From the NCBI GenBank assembly GCA_002084765.1, contig NBMB01000023.1, positions 1 through 64,000 on the forward strand: a DNA stretch of 64,000 bases, in the 5' to 3' direction. Position 1 is the first letter of the stretch. Each line of letters opens with the position of its first letter. The stretch is from Candidatus Cloacimonetes bacterium 4572_55 (GTDB taxonomy: Bacteria > 4572-55). The notes beneath the pieces are model-generated. The model made no database searches. It worked only from the letters and a program-made list of their open reading frames with translations, and had not been told where the DNA came from. This document shows positions 1 through 9,161 of the stretch, piece after piece. The position numbers and the translations under genes were made by a program.

Positions 1-168
1 GGCCAGTTGATCCGCACTCTTGTGGATACAAATCAGCCCGCCGGGTCGTATCAGATTGTCTGGGACGCTCGGAACAACAACGGTAGCGAAGTTGCGTCCG
101 GCGTCTATTTTTATAACTTAGAAACCACGGTGGGTTCCGCGCATAAGAGGATGGTATTGTTACGGTAA
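1..168 (+). CDS. C-terminal end of a secreted protein with a FlgD/Por-type sorting tail (partial)
   Basis: Only the last 55 codons are inside the window. They read in frame from base 1 to the TAA and contain the hallmarks of the FlgD-like Ig fold used as a C-terminal secretion tail: GQLIRTLVD at the start, a WDARNNNGSEVASGVYFY core and the terminal KRMVLLR. The same ending (SSGTYFYVVKAG then RKMVLIR) closes the FG-GAP protein near 22.3 kb, so the genome uses this tail more than once. In related phyla such tails belong to large exported or surface proteins. The nature of the main body cannot be judged from here. Confidence 0.85.
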   Translation, partial: GQLIRTLVDTNQPAGSYQIVWDARNNNGSEVASGVYFYNLETTVGSAHKRMVLLR

Positions 169-223
169 CACATAACCTGAATAACTCGCCACAGAGTTCG
201 CGGAGAAGAGCTATAATAAGATA

Positions 224-245
224 TTAATCAGCGTAATCTGCGGAC
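224..245. repeat. Intergenic repeat, single copy
   Basis: Reads TTAATCAGCGTAATCTGCGG, the reverse complement of the recurring CCGCAGATTACGCAGATTA unit found in most spacers of the first 43 kb. It lies just before the hairpin terminator. A little upstream (190-208) is CACAGAGTTCGCGGAGAAG, a second short phrase, echoed near 12.77 kb. Confidence 0.7.
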
Positions 246-255
246 CTATCCCTAT

Positions 256-296
256 AAAAAACCCCCCTCACAGGTCAACCTGTGAGGGGGGTTTTT
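256..296. terminator. Strong bidirectional intrinsic terminator
   Basis: An 18-19 bp perfect stem (arms 256-274 and 279-296) with a TCAA loop: A-run, CCCCCC, TCACAGG, then the complement ending in GGGGGG and TTTTT. A-runs on one side and T-runs on the other allow it to work both ways. It closes the gene that ends at 168 and insulates oleC. Bases 300-440 contain nothing else that I recognise. Confidence 0.9.
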
Positions 297-466
297 ATTT
301 TTCCCCCACTGAAAGCCGCAAATATAAATCCATCTGACGAATTTCGATAAACAACGCGCGCCTTTTTCGCTTGCAAAATCGGGTTGAGGAATATAACTTA
401 TCGCTATGGGCACGATTGCTTCAAAGCTGTTGAATAGAGTCTGACTTGCGAAAAATGGAGGATGCT

Positions 467-2107
467 TTGGAAAATTACAATATTGCTTCAGGATTGGTCG
501 ATATGGCGCGACGCGCTCCTTATCGACCCGGAATCGTATTCCCGGCTGGACGTGATCGCAACGGACGTTCAAAGAATCTGCAATGGAGCTTTGATCAGCT
601 CAACGAACTGTGCGACCGATACGCCCATGGTCTGTCCGATTATGGCGTCGAGAAAGGAGAGAGAGCCCTGATGATGGTTCGACCGAGCATTGACCTGATC
701 GCGGTCGCATTTGCCCTGATCAAAATCGGCGCGGCACCTGTGCTGATTGATCCTGGCATGGGTCGAAAAGCCTTTCTTCAGTGTGTCTCGGAAGCCGAAC
801 CCACAACAATGATCGGTATCCCGTTAGCCCACATAATCCGGCGGGTTTTTCCAAAACCTTTTCGCACGATCAAGCGAGCGGTCACAGCCGGCGACAGAAA
901 ATTCGGAGCCGACACGCTCCTGAAAAATATCCGCTCAGACAGGCGAGACTCCTTCCCGATCGCTCCAACTACAACTGAAGACGAGGCGGCTATCGCTTTC
1001 ACCTCTGGGGGGACCGGCATCCCGAAAGGCGTGGTCTATCTGCACGGGATATTCCGAGCGCAGATCCGAGTCATGCAACAGGACATGAATGTCGCGCCTG
1101 GGGAAGTGCATCTCTCTGCGGTCTATATCTTTGCTTTGTTTAATCCCGCGTTGGGAGTGACCACCGTAATCCCGGACATGAACCCTCGCAAAACCGCTCA
1201 GGTGAATCCCGCCTACTTGGTGGAAGCGATTCAGACGCACGGCGTCACCATGAGCCTCGGATCCCCGATCATCTGGAAACGGGTGAACGAATATTGTCGA
1301 TCAGAAAAAATCCGCTTGCCTTCCCTCAAACATATTTTTATGTTCGGCGCGGCGGTCTCACCCAATTTGGTGCGAGAGTTTTCCGATATCGTAGAAAATG
1401 GGAAGATCTATACGCCTTACGGCGCGACCGAAGCACTGCCTCTGACTCTGATCGACGAGCGAGAAATCATCGAGGAGACGCAGTCCTTGACCGAACAGGG
1501 CGCGGGAGTCTGCGTGGGTCGTCCTATCGGCGGGCTGTCCGCTCGGATTATCCAGATCAGCGATGAATCGATTTCCGAATGGAACGAGTCGCTCTCTCTG
1601 CCTCCAAATGAAATCGGCGAGATCGTTGTCAGGGGAGATGTCGTGACCCGAGCGTATCTGAACCGTCCCAAACAGACCAAATTATCTAAAATCAAGGATA
1701 ACCGAGGCGGAATTTGGCATCGGATGGGCGACATCGGCTATCTCGACGATCAGGGCAGACTCTGGATATGCGGCCGTAAGTCGCATCGGGTGGAGACGAG
1801 TCAGGGGATGCTGCTGCCGATCCCATGCGAGGCAATCTTTAATCAGCATCCGGCAGTCGCTCGCACAGCGTTGGTCGGCGTCGGCGAATATGGACGGCAA
1901 CGCCCGATTCTGATTGTCGAGCTGAAGCGGAAAGAGGGTGCAACTCGGAAACAGGTCACGAAGGAGTTGCTGGAAATCGGGGAGAAATATGAGCATACTC
2001 AACAGATCAAAACCCTATTGTTCCACAACTCTTTTCCAGTCGATGTGAGACATAATACAAAAATTTTGCGTGAAAATTTGGCGATATGGGCGTCCAAAAA
2101 GATCTGA
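467..2107 (+). CDS. oleC: OleC-type beta-lactone synthetase (AMP-dependent ligase family)
   Basis: Member of the ANL adenylating superfamily, 546 residues. It resembles OleC, which converts 2-alkyl-3-hydroxyalkanoates to beta-lactones in long-chain olefin biosynthesis. The ATP loop FTSGGTGIPKG lies at residues 178-188 (the usual TSGSTG has Gly for Ser) and YGATE at 318-322. OleC-like stretches are IPLAHIIRR, the region ending VIPDMNP, GAGVCVGRP, HRMGDIGYLDDQGRLW and the end FPVDVRHNTKILREN. Start choice: TTG at 467 follows a perfect GGAGG (457-461) by 5 bases and puts NIAS near the N-terminus, as in OleC relatives. ATG 455 and TTG 446 are possible but lack a ribosome site. oleD follows. OleA (thiolase) and OleB are not in the window, so the full pathway is inferred, not shown. 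Confidence 0.85.
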   Translation: MENYNIASGLVDMARRAPYRPGIVFPAGRDRNGRSKNLQWSFDQLNELCDRYAHGLSDYGVEKGERALMMVRPSIDLIAVAFALIKIGAAPVLIDPGMGRKAFLQCVSEAEPTTMIGIPLAHIIRRVFPKPFRTIKRAVTAGDRKFGADTLLKNIRSDRRDSFPIAPTTTEDEAAIAFTSGGTGIPKGVVYLHGIFRAQIRVMQQDMNVAPGEVHLSAVYIFALFNPALGVTTVIPDMNPRKTAQVNPAYLVEAIQTHGVTMSLGSPIIWKRVNEYCRSEKIRLPSLKHIFMFGAAVSPNLVREFSDIVENGKIYTPYGATEALPLTLIDEREIIEETQSLTEQGAGVCVGRPIGGLSARIIQISDESISEWNESLSLPPNEIGEIVVRGDVVTRAYLNRPKQTKLSKIKDNRGGIWHRMGDIGYLDDQGRLWICGRKSHRVETSQGMLLPIPCEAIFNQHPAVARTALVGVGEYGRQRPILIVELKRKEGATRKQVTKELLEIGEKYEHTQQIKTLLFHNSFPVDVRHNTKILRENLAIWASKKI

Positions 2108-2320
2108 ATTTGTCCGCAGATTACGCAGATTACGCAGAGAGGCTACTTTATTTTTAATCGGATGGAGGGGGACTATCTGAATTTGTCCGCAGATTATGCA
2201 GATTACGCAGATTACGCAGATCGGATGGAGGGGGACTATCTGAATTTGTCCGCAGATTACGCAGATTACGCAGATTACGCAGAGAGGCTACTTTATTTTT
2301 AATCGGATGGAGGGGGACTA
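2103..2320 (+). repeat. Three-unit tandem repeat between oleC and oleD
   Basis: Units start at 2103, 2176 and 2239 (periods 73 and 63). Each begins with the TCTGAATTTGTCCGCAG that holds the oleC stop codon and ends with CGGATGGAGGGGGACTA, the ribosome-binding region of oleD. Between these ends are two to four CAGATTACG-type units. The first and third units also carry GAGAGGCTACTTTATTTTTAA, and the second lacks it. The result is three Shine-Dalgarno-like GGAGGGGG sequences in a row, of which only the last precedes an ATG. Confidence 0.95.
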
Positions 2321-3313
2321 ATGGAAGTGCTGGTCACCGGCGGCGGTGGATTTATCGGACGATATATAGCGGAACAGCTCATTGCCAGGGGCGACACAGT
2401 CTCGATCTTTGCACGGGGAGATTATCCTGAGTTGAAAAAGATCGGAATTCGCTCAATACGCGGCGACCTCACGGACAGCGAGGCGATCCGTCAGGCTTGC
2501 GCGGGCATGGATATCGTCTATCATATCGCGGCAAAACCGGGGGTATGGGGAAGTTGGGAATCCTTTTACCAGCCCAATGTGATCGGCACGGAAAATATGA
2601 TCGCCGCGTGTCGATCCCAGAAAGTCCCCAAGTTGATTTTTACCAGCTCTCCGAGCGTAGTGTTTGGCAATCGTTCCCACGAAGGAGTCGATGAATCTGT
2701 GCCGTATCCGAAAAAGTATGAAAATTTTTATTCCCATACCAAAGCGATTGCCGAGCAGAAAATTATCCAAGCCAATGACGCGAATCTTCTGACTGTCTCG
2801 CTTCGTCCGCATCTGGTTATCGGACCGCGCGACCCGCACCTGATCCCTCGCCTGATCCAAAGGGCGATATCTGGGAAATTGATTCAGGTGGGAAACGGAG
2901 AAAATCGGATAGACTTGACGTATGTGGAAGACGCGGCTCGGGCTCACCTGCTTGCTGCGGACTCGCTCCGACCGGGATCACCCACAGCCGGATCCGTCTA
3001 TTTTATCAGCCAGGGAGAACCGGTCAACCTTTGGGAATGGATTCAGGAGTTGCTGAATAAGCTGGGTCTTCCCCCGATCAAAAGAAAAATTTCCCTATCC
3101 GCCGCGAGAATGATCGGCGCGAGTATGGAGTTCGGATATGGGCTTTTTAGGATCAAAGGCGAACCCCGCATGACCCGATTTCTCGCGTGTGAGTTGGCAA
3201 TGAGCCACTATTACGACATCTCGCGTGCAAAACAGGACTTCGGCTTTGAGCCTCGTTTTTCCATGAAAGAAGCCGTAGACAAGCTGCTGGCTTCACTTGA
3301 GTTAAAAATGTAA
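2321..3313 (+). CDS. oleD: OleD-type NAD(P)-dependent 2-alkyl-3-oxoalkanoate reductase (extended SDR)
   Basis: Extended short-chain dehydrogenase, 330 residues. The nucleotide-binding loop TGGGGFIGRYIAEQL lies at residues 6-20. The acidic turn GDLTD is at 48-52. The catalytic set is Ser109/110 with Y137-S-H-T-K141. OleD reduces the beta-keto acid made by OleA to the beta-hydroxy acid that OleC cyclises. Homologues are often labelled 3-beta-hydroxysteroid dehydrogenase or NAD-dependent epimerase, and the sequence alone would allow that broader label. The neighbouring OleC supports the OleD role. Translation starts at ATG 2321 behind GGAGGGGG, itself part of the tandem repeat. The following PBP2 gene starts 39 bases after the stop, so one transcript may serve both. 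Confidence 0.8.
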   Translation: MEVLVTGGGGFIGRYIAEQLIARGDTVSIFARGDYPELKKIGIRSIRGDLTDSEAIRQACAGMDIVYHIAAKPGVWGSWESFYQPNVIGTENMIAACRSQKVPKLIFTSSPSVVFGNRSHEGVDESVPYPKKYENFYSHTKAIAEQKIIQANDANLLTVSLRPHLVIGPRDPHLIPRLIQRAISGKLIQVGNGENRIDLTYVEDAARAHLLAADSLRPGSPTAGSVYFISQGEPVNLWEWIQELLNKLGLPPIKRKISLSAARMIGASMEFGYGLFRIKGEPRMTRFLACELAMSHYYDISRAKQDFGFEPRFSMKEAVDKLLASLELKM

Positions 3314-3352
3314 TATCTGGATCGACGCAAAAGCGTTGTTCGGAGGAATTCG

Positions 3353-5344
3353 ATGGATTTTAACATTGATAAAAAAAACCAACAAAAAAAAGCATGGTGG
3401 TTAAAGGGGATTCTTTATTTTCTGTTCCTTTCGATTTTATGCTATTGCTTTTATCTCCAGATTTTAAAAGGAGATCGGTTTGAAAAATTAGCGAACGGCA
3501 ATCGGATACGTATTGTCCGAAATAAGCCGCTACGGGGAACAGTCTACGACAGAAATGGGACGATTTTGGCAGATAACAAGCCGGCTTTTACGATCTCCGT
3601 GACCTATGCCGACATACGGAAAGAAGAAAGCGAACAAAAGCTGGAAATTGATCTGCTGTTGGAGTTGCTTGATTTTGACCCAGACGCTCTGTCCGAGAAG
3701 ATCGCTAACGCAAAAAAAGCTCCGTTCGATCCGTATCCGTTGATCCGTAACGCCCCGATCGAACAAGTCTCTTTGATTGAGGAACGTAGCTTTGACCTGC
3801 CGGGGGTGCTTACAAAATCCGATCCGATCCGGAACTATCCGTTAGGCGAGCTGACCGCGCACTTCTTGGGATATATGGGCGAAATTTCTCCGACTCGGTA
3901 TGAGAGGTTTAAAAAAGAAAGGAAAAAGACGGATCCCCTAAGCTATTGGATTGGAGATCAGATCGGGAAAATAGGTCTAGAAATGTCCTATGAACAGGAG
4001 CTTCGGGGAGAGAATGGTTTTGCCTATCGAGAGGTAGATGTCTGGGGACGTAACATAAATGATAGCCCCCAAAAACAGGAGATCATCCCAAAAGCTGGGA
4101 ATGACCTTTATCTGACAGTCGATATTGCGCTTCAAGATACTCTGTCGAAGTTGCTGCACCACGCCTCGGCTACTTCGGGAGGCGGGGCCGCAGCAGTCGC
4201 TATCAATCCTAGAACTGGCGGGATTCTGGCATTTTGCAGCGCGCCTTCCTTTGACGCCAACCTGTTCACCTCTGGTATATCGCAAAAAGAGTGGGACGCG
4301 CTCAATAACGACCCCAACCGCCCCCTGTTCAACCGAGCTTTTCAAGGCACTTATCCGCCTGGGTCAACCTTCAAACTTTTGATTGCGTTGATTGGGCTTG
4401 AGCAGGAATATATCACACCCGATGGAACTCTGCCGCGTTCATGCGGCGGCGGTATGCAGATCGGCAACCGTTATTTTCGCTGTTGGAAAGCCAGCGGTCA
4501 TGGTTGGACCAACCTTTTCAGCGCGGTACGCCAATCATGCGACGTCTATTTCTATCAACTGGGTTCGAAAATATCGATCGAACATCTGTATGATTACTCT
4601 CGCCAGGCAGGATTCTATAAGCGTTCCGGAATCGACATTCCCAACGAAGCCGTCGGGTTTATGCCAGACAAAAACTGGGTTGCCGAGAAGTATGGCGACG
4701 ACTATTACCCGGGAGGAATGCGAGCGAATTTGGCGATCGGTCAAGGCGAAATTTTGGTGACACCCTTGCAGTTGGCGCGTTTTTACGGCGGAATTGCCAA
4801 TAGAGGAATTATGCAGACACCCCACTTTGTAAAAAAAATATTGTCGCCAACCAAGGAATGGAGTCGAGAACCCGTTTGGGGACCGGCTACAAAACTTGGG
4901 GTTACGAATCTGAAAACCTTAGATGTGCTGGACCAAGCCTGCTATATGGTGGTCAATTCTCCCGGCGGGACAGGGAGCCTCGCTCGGATACCCGGTATTG
5001 ACGTATGCGGAAAAACGGGCACCTCTCAGAATGCCCACGGAGAAGATCATGCCTTGTTTGTCGGATACGCCCCCCGATCTTATCCAAAAATTGTGATCGC
5101 TGTGGTGGTGGAAAACGGAGGGAATGGCTCCTCGACTGCCGCGCCGATCGTTCGAGATGGAATTCTCTCCTATCTGAAACCGGAACTGGCGGCCCAAGAT
5201 GAATCAACGCCAACGCCAGAACCAATAACGCCGGAAATAATCTTGGAGCCAATCTCGCCCCCGGATTCTACACAGGATTCTACACAGGATTCTTTACTTC
5301 AAAATAATGGAATACTGGAACGTGAAATACAAACAAACGATTGA
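3353..5344 (+). CDS. mrdA: Penicillin-binding protein 2 (cell-elongation transpeptidase)
   Basis: Class B peptidoglycan D,D-transpeptidase, 663 residues. It has a short cytoplasmic N-terminus and one membrane anchor at about 18-36. The PBP dimerisation region begins RGTVYDRNGTILADN (61-75). The transpeptidase domain has S338-T-F-K341 (nucleophile), S395-C-D (second motif) and K554-T-G (third motif). These motifs and the overall length fit PBP2 (MrdA) better than FtsI. In the family it cross-links lateral-wall peptidoglycan with RodA, which is not adjacent here. The tail after residue 620 is low complexity, rich in Pro, Thr and Glu, with a tandem STQD duplication (repeated GATTCTACACAG in the DNA). 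The ATG follows GGAGG by 6 bases. The 3' end overlaps folC by 38 bases, so the two are translationally linked. Confidence 0.9.
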   Translation: MDFNIDKKNQQKKAWWLKGILYFLFLSILCYCFYLQILKGDRFEKLANGNRIRIVRNKPLRGTVYDRNGTILADNKPAFTISVTYADIRKEESEQKLEIDLLLELLDFDPDALSEKIANAKKAPFDPYPLIRNAPIEQVSLIEERSFDLPGVLTKSDPIRNYPLGELTAHFLGYMGEISPTRYERFKKERKKTDPLSYWIGDQIGKIGLEMSYEQELRGENGFAYREVDVWGRNINDSPQKQEIIPKAGNDLYLTVDIALQDTLSKLLHHASATSGGGAAAVAINPRTGGILAFCSAPSFDANLFTSGISQKEWDALNNDPNRPLFNRAFQGTYPPGSTFKLLIALIGLEQEYITPDGTLPRSCGGGMQIGNRYFRCWKASGHGWTNLFSAVRQSCDVYFYQLGSKISIEHLYDYSRQAGFYKRSGIDIPNEAVGFMPDKNWVAEKYGDDYYPGGMRANLAIGQGEILVTPLQLARFYGGIANRGIMQTPHFVKKILSPTKEWSREPVWGPATKLGVTNLKTLDVLDQACYMVVNSPGGTGSLARIPGIDVCGKTGTSQNAHGEDHALFVGYAPRSYPKIVIAVVVENGGNGSSTAAPIVRDGILSYLKPELAAQDESTPTPEPITPEIILEPISPPDSTQDSTQDSLLQNNGILEREIQTND

Positions 5345-6623
5345 TTATCTCTATAATTTAGAACACTTTGGGGTTAAGCTCGGTTTGACGAACATCAATG
5401 TTTTGTTAGACCGACTGGGTCGCCCGGAGAAAAAATTCCCGATCATCCATGTTGCCGGGACAAATGGAAAAGGCTCGGTATGCGCTTTTCTGACCCATAT
5501 CTTGATGCAAGCCGGGTATAAAACAGGTAGACTGACTTCTCCCCATGTCTGCGATTATCGCGAGCGCATCTCCATCAACGGAGAGATGATCCCCAGGCGG
5601 GAACTCATCCGCTGGACAGAGGAGGTTAAACCTCATGTACACAATCAAAACGCCACCTTCTTTGAGGCCACGACCGCGATCGCGTTCTCCTATTTTGCCG
5701 ATCAAAAAGTTGATATCGGCGTGGTGGAGGTCGGACTTGGCGGACGGCTGGACGCCACCAACGTGATCACTCCCGCGGTATCCGTGATCACGGATATCGA
5801 TTACGATCACTCGCGAATATTAGGAGATACGCTGGAAAAAATCGCCGAAGAAAAGGCGGGTATTATCAAGCCGGGAACGCCCGTGATCTCATCCAGCCCT
5901 TTGCGAAATATACAAAAACTATTCCAGCGTATCTGCCGAGAACAAGGTGCTGAGCTATATTCCTTATCCGATCACTGCCGGATAATGCACATTCAGTTAA
6001 GTCAGTCTGGCAGCCTGTTTGACGCCTATCTCGACGACCAGCCCTATCTTGACCTAACGTCCTCCTTGATCGGCAGCTACCAACCGGTCAACGCAATGAT
6101 GGCTGTCGCCGCGATAAAACACCTTGATCCATCTCGATTTACCGTCACGACAGAAGATATTCGACGGGGACTGGAGACGACAAAATGGCCAGCTCGTTTC
6201 CAATTGATTTTTGGAAATCTGCACAATCTGCGGATAATTATTGACGCTGGACACAATCCTGGCGGCATGCGCTCTTTTACGGAGACGTTTCAGGCAGTAT
6301 TTCCACGCCGCCGTGCGACCATTATTTTCGGCGCGTTGGCGAGGAAGAACTATATGCCGATGTTGAATAGCCTAACTCCTATCGCAGAACAGATCGCTGC
6401 TGTCCGGCTCGAAACGCATCGCGGTTTAGACCCGGATCAATTGCTTACCGAACTCCCGCCAGACTATCCCATACCGATCAAGTCCTATCCCTCTGTGGAC
6501 GCCGCGATACACGCTATACTTGAGCACTCTCAAGAGGATGATATTTTGGGAATCGTCGGATCTCTCTTTTTGGCAGGAGAAGCACTGGGAGCGTTGGACA
6601 AGAGAGGGTTGCTAAAAAAATAA
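5307..6623 (+). CDS. folC: Bifunctional folylpolyglutamate / dihydrofolate synthase
   Basis: Mur-ligase family enzyme, 438 residues, that adds glutamate to folates and, in many bacteria, makes dihydrofolate from dihydropteroate. Family features are the N-terminal DYLYNLEHFGVKLGL, the P-loop GTNGKGS (51-57), the FEATTAIAF stretch, VVEVGLGGRLDATNVI, and DYDHSRILGDTLEKIAEEK, which carries the family's catalytic His region. The C-terminal lobe has DAGHNPGG. The start overlaps the PBP2 gene by 38 bases. GTG at 5322 would also fit the family's N-terminus. The gene ends 75 bases before the radical-SAM gene. Confidence 0.9.
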   Translation: MEYWNVKYKQTIDYLYNLEHFGVKLGLTNINVLLDRLGRPEKKFPIIHVAGTNGKGSVCAFLTHILMQAGYKTGRLTSPHVCDYRERISINGEMIPRRELIRWTEEVKPHVHNQNATFFEATTAIAFSYFADQKVDIGVVEVGLGGRLDATNVITPAVSVITDIDYDHSRILGDTLEKIAEEKAGIIKPGTPVISSSPLRNIQKLFQRICREQGAELYSLSDHCRIMHIQLSQSGSLFDAYLDDQPYLDLTSSLIGSYQPVNAMMAVAAIKHLDPSRFTVTTEDIRRGLETTKWPARFQLIFGNLHNLRIIIDAGHNPGGMRSFTETFQAVFPRRRATIIFGALARKNYMPMLNSLTPIAEQIAAVRLETHRGLDPDQLLTELPPDYPIPIKSYPSVDAAIHAILEHSQEDDILGIVGSLFLAGEALGALDKRGLLKK

Positions 6624-6698
6624 GATGGCTCGACTGGTGCCCTGCATCGCTTGCCGATTCAGATTACATTGTCGGATTATACTGGAGGCTAAGAAGAT

Positions 6699-7772
6699 AT
6701 GTCGGAAAGTCGCTATCCCGCTCGGTATCAGCATGAATTGGAAAACGGAAAAATTCAATGCGATCTCTGCCCACGCGGTTGCGCTCTGAAAGAAGGACAG
6801 CGCGGATTTTGTTTTGTCCGTCGGTGCATTGGTCACGAAATCGTCTTGACGACTTACGGGCGAAGCAGCGGATTTTGTATCGACCCAATAGAAAAGAAGC
6901 CGTTGAACCATTTTTATCCCAATACCAGCGTTCTCTCTTTCGGGACTGCTGGATGTAATCTGGGGTGCCGATTTTGCCAAAACTGGCATTTGAGTACGAG
7001 CAGGGAGATGGATCGATCGGCTGACCAAGCCTCTCCAGAATCAATCGCTCTGACGGCTGTCCGTTATGGATGTCGTTCCGTAGCTTTCACATACAACGAT
7101 CCAGTGATATTTGCCGAATATGCGATGGACGTCGCCCGATCCTGCCATGAACACAAAATCAAGACTGTCGCGGTCACAGCGGGGTATATCGAAAAAACCG
7201 CTCGCGCGGATTTTTTTCGGGATATGGATGCGACAAATGTGGACTTAAAGGCGTTCAGGCAAGAGTTCTATAAAAAATATTGCGCTGGAAATTTGCACCC
7301 TGTATTGGAGACGCTAAAGTATCTGAAGCAAGAGACGGACGTCTGGGTGGAGATCACCAATCTGCTTATCCCGGGCGTGAATGATAGCGAGAAAGAGTTG
7401 CAGGAAATGACCGATTGGATCGCAAAAAATCTTGGTCTAAATGTCCCGATCCATTTCTCTGCGTTTCATCCCTCATTCAAAATGAGAGATGTTGCCTCCA
7501 CCCCGACGGAAAGATTGTTAAACGCCCGGCGGATAGCCCTGTCAAAAGGGTTGCGTTACGTGTATACCGGCAATGTGTCGGATGCGGACGGCGGAAAAAC
7601 GTATTGCCCCAACTGCAAAACAACTGTAATCGAGAGGTTCTGGTATGAATTGCGAGGCTACCGGCTGGATGAGAATCGCTGCAGGGCGTGCGGACATGAG
7701 ATCGCCGGACGATTCGATCCTGAGCAGGGAAAATGGGGGCAAAAACGACTGCCGATTCGGATCGGATTATAG
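6699..7772 (+). CDS. amrS: AmmeMemoRadiSam system radical SAM enzyme
   Basis: 357 residues. The radical-SAM cluster motif is C86-x3-C90-x2-C93 (CNLGCRFC), followed by QNWHLS. An N-terminal Cys set (C21, C24, C28, C38) precedes it, typical of the AmmeMemoRadiSam protein and its PflA-like relatives. A rubredoxin-like zinc knuckle (CPNC then CRAC) lies near the C-terminus. The family normally partners with AMMECR1 and Memo proteins, which are not in this window, and the reaction is not securely known. TGGAGG lies shortly upstream of the ATG. The stop codon is directly next to the stop of the convergent oxidase gene, with no spacer and no visible terminator. Confidence 0.85.
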   Translation: MSESRYPARYQHELENGKIQCDLCPRGCALKEGQRGFCFVRRCIGHEIVLTTYGRSSGFCIDPIEKKPLNHFYPNTSVLSFGTAGCNLGCRFCQNWHLSTSREMDRSADQASPESIALTAVRYGCRSVAFTYNDPVIFAEYAMDVARSCHEHKIKTVAVTAGYIEKTARADFFRDMDATNVDLKAFRQEFYKKYCAGNLHPVLETLKYLKQETDVWVEITNLLIPGVNDSEKELQEMTDWIAKNLGLNVPIHFSAFHPSFKMRDVASTPTERLLNARRIALSKGLRYVYTGNVSDADGGKTYCPNCKTTVIERFWYELRGYRLDENRCRACGHEIAGRFDPEQGKWGQKRLPIRIGL

Positions 7773-9161
7773 TCAATCATTATCGAATATCTTTCCTGGA
7801 TTCAATAGCCAATCCGGGTCCAACGCCTGCTTGATATTTCGATGAAGCGTCAGAACGGGTTCTGACTGATCCTGCATCCACCGATTTTTTTTTGCCAACC
7901 CAATACCATGTTCACCGGAAATGACCCCGTTCAGATCAATTGCCGCTTGAAAAATCTGATCCGCCGCCTTTTTTGCCCGAGAATATTCCGACTCCTGAAT
8001 CATAATATTCACATGCACATTCCCATCTCCGGCATGGCCAAAAGTGACGATCCGAAGTTGATAAAAAGAGCCAATTTCCTTTATTCGATTCACCAATTCA
8101 GGGATTTTGCTACGCGGAGTCACCACATCTTCATTGATTTTGATCGGCGCAATCGCTTTCAGGGAGGGGGAGACATTGCGTCTCGCTCGCCACAATTTCT
8201 CTTGCTGTGCGGGATCGGTCGCGGATTCAATCGAAATCGATCGCTGTCGTTTACAGATTTCAATCACTTCCCGCTTTTGTTCCGCCACTTGCCGTTCATA
8301 AGCCCCATCCAACTCGATCAGTAACAGCGCGCCGACATCGGAGCGTCTTGGTTCCCCGGTATATGAGGAGAGCGCGTCTAATGTCCCCTCGTCCATAAAT
8401 TCCAGTGCCGAGGGCATGACACGGGCTCGGATAATATCGCTGACAGTTTCCGCGGCTTGCTCCAATGATCCGAATCGAACCAATAGGAGAACAAATTGGC
8501 TCACGCAGGGGATCAGTTTTAACGCCAATTTTGTAAAAACAACAAGCGTGCCTTCCGAAGCACTCCACAGAGGCGTGAGATCGATATCGATATCCTGGCG
8601 TCCAGCGTGTAACTCCCCAGTGCGAATAATTTCGCCGGCCATAGTCATGACCTCTGATCCAAGGAGAAAATCTCGGGTTACGCCATATTTGACGCAGTGC
8701 AAACCCCCTGCATTTTCCGCCACATTTCCTCCCAGCGTCGATTTATCCGAGCTTGCCGGATCCGGAGGATAGGTGAGATTGGACTTCTCCGCGGCTCGGC
8801 GCAGATCGTCATTAAGGACTGCAGGCTCAACGACAGCTATCCGTCGCCGCGGGTCGATATCAAGGATTCGATTCAAGCGGCTCAGATCCATAACCACGCC
8901 ATTATTACAAGGAACCGCGCCGCCAGTGGTACCAGTTCCCGCGCCTCTTGCCACAATCGGAAGCCCTTCTCTTCTGCAGAATCGGACAATCTCCGCTATT
9001 TCCTGAGTATTGCCAGGACGCGCGACGATGACCGGAGCCTGTGTAAATCGAGAAGTGTCGGTCGAAAATTCGGTCAGAGCTTCCTTTCCCACGGTACAAT
9101 TGCGCTCCCCTACTATTTGTGAGAAATTTTTTCTTAACACGTCCCGCCTCGTATCATTCAT
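7773..9161 (-). CDS. glcD: FAD-linked oxidase, GlcD/D-lactate dehydrogenase family
   Basis: 462 residues. The FAD-binding PCMH fold shows VARGAGTGTTGGAVP followed by DLSRLNRI, and then DKSTLGGNVAENAGG and KYGVTRDFLLG. The C-terminal FAD-oxidase domain has VTFGHAGDGNVHVNIM and SGEHGIGLAKK. Enzymes of this family oxidise 2-hydroxy acids (glycolate, D-lactate) at the cytoplasmic membrane. The partner subunits GlcE and GlcF are not adjacent, so a single-subunit D-lactate or glycolate dehydrogenase is as likely as a GlcDEF complex. Start is ATG at 9161. The 179 bases upstream hold no other gene. Confidence 0.85.
   Translation of the reverse strand: MNDTRRDVLRKNFSQIVGERNCTVGKEALTEFSTDTSRFTQAPVIVARPGNTQEIAEIVRFCRREGLPIVARGAGTGTTGGAVPCNNGVVMDLSRLNRILDIDPRRRIAVVEPAVLNDDLRRAAEKSNLTYPPDPASSDKSTLGGNVAENAGGLHCVKYGVTRDFLLGSEVMTMAGEIIRTGELHAGRQDIDIDLTPLWSASEGTLVVFTKLALKLIPCVSQFVLLLVRFGSLEQAAETVSDIIRARVMPSALEFMDEGTLDALSSYTGEPRRSDVGALLLIELDGAYERQVAEQKREVIEICKRQRSISIESATDPAQQEKLWRARRNVSPSLKAIAPIKINEDVVTPRSKIPELVNRIKEIGSFYQLRIVTFGHAGDGNVHVNIMIQESEYSRAKKAADQIFQAAIDLNGVISGEHGIGLAKKNRWMQDQSEPVLTLHRNIKQALDPDWLLNPGKIFDND

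Noticed and set aside
2103-2320. CRISPR array between oleC and oleD
   Set aside because: Units are contiguous tandem copies with no unique spacers, and no cas genes are present.
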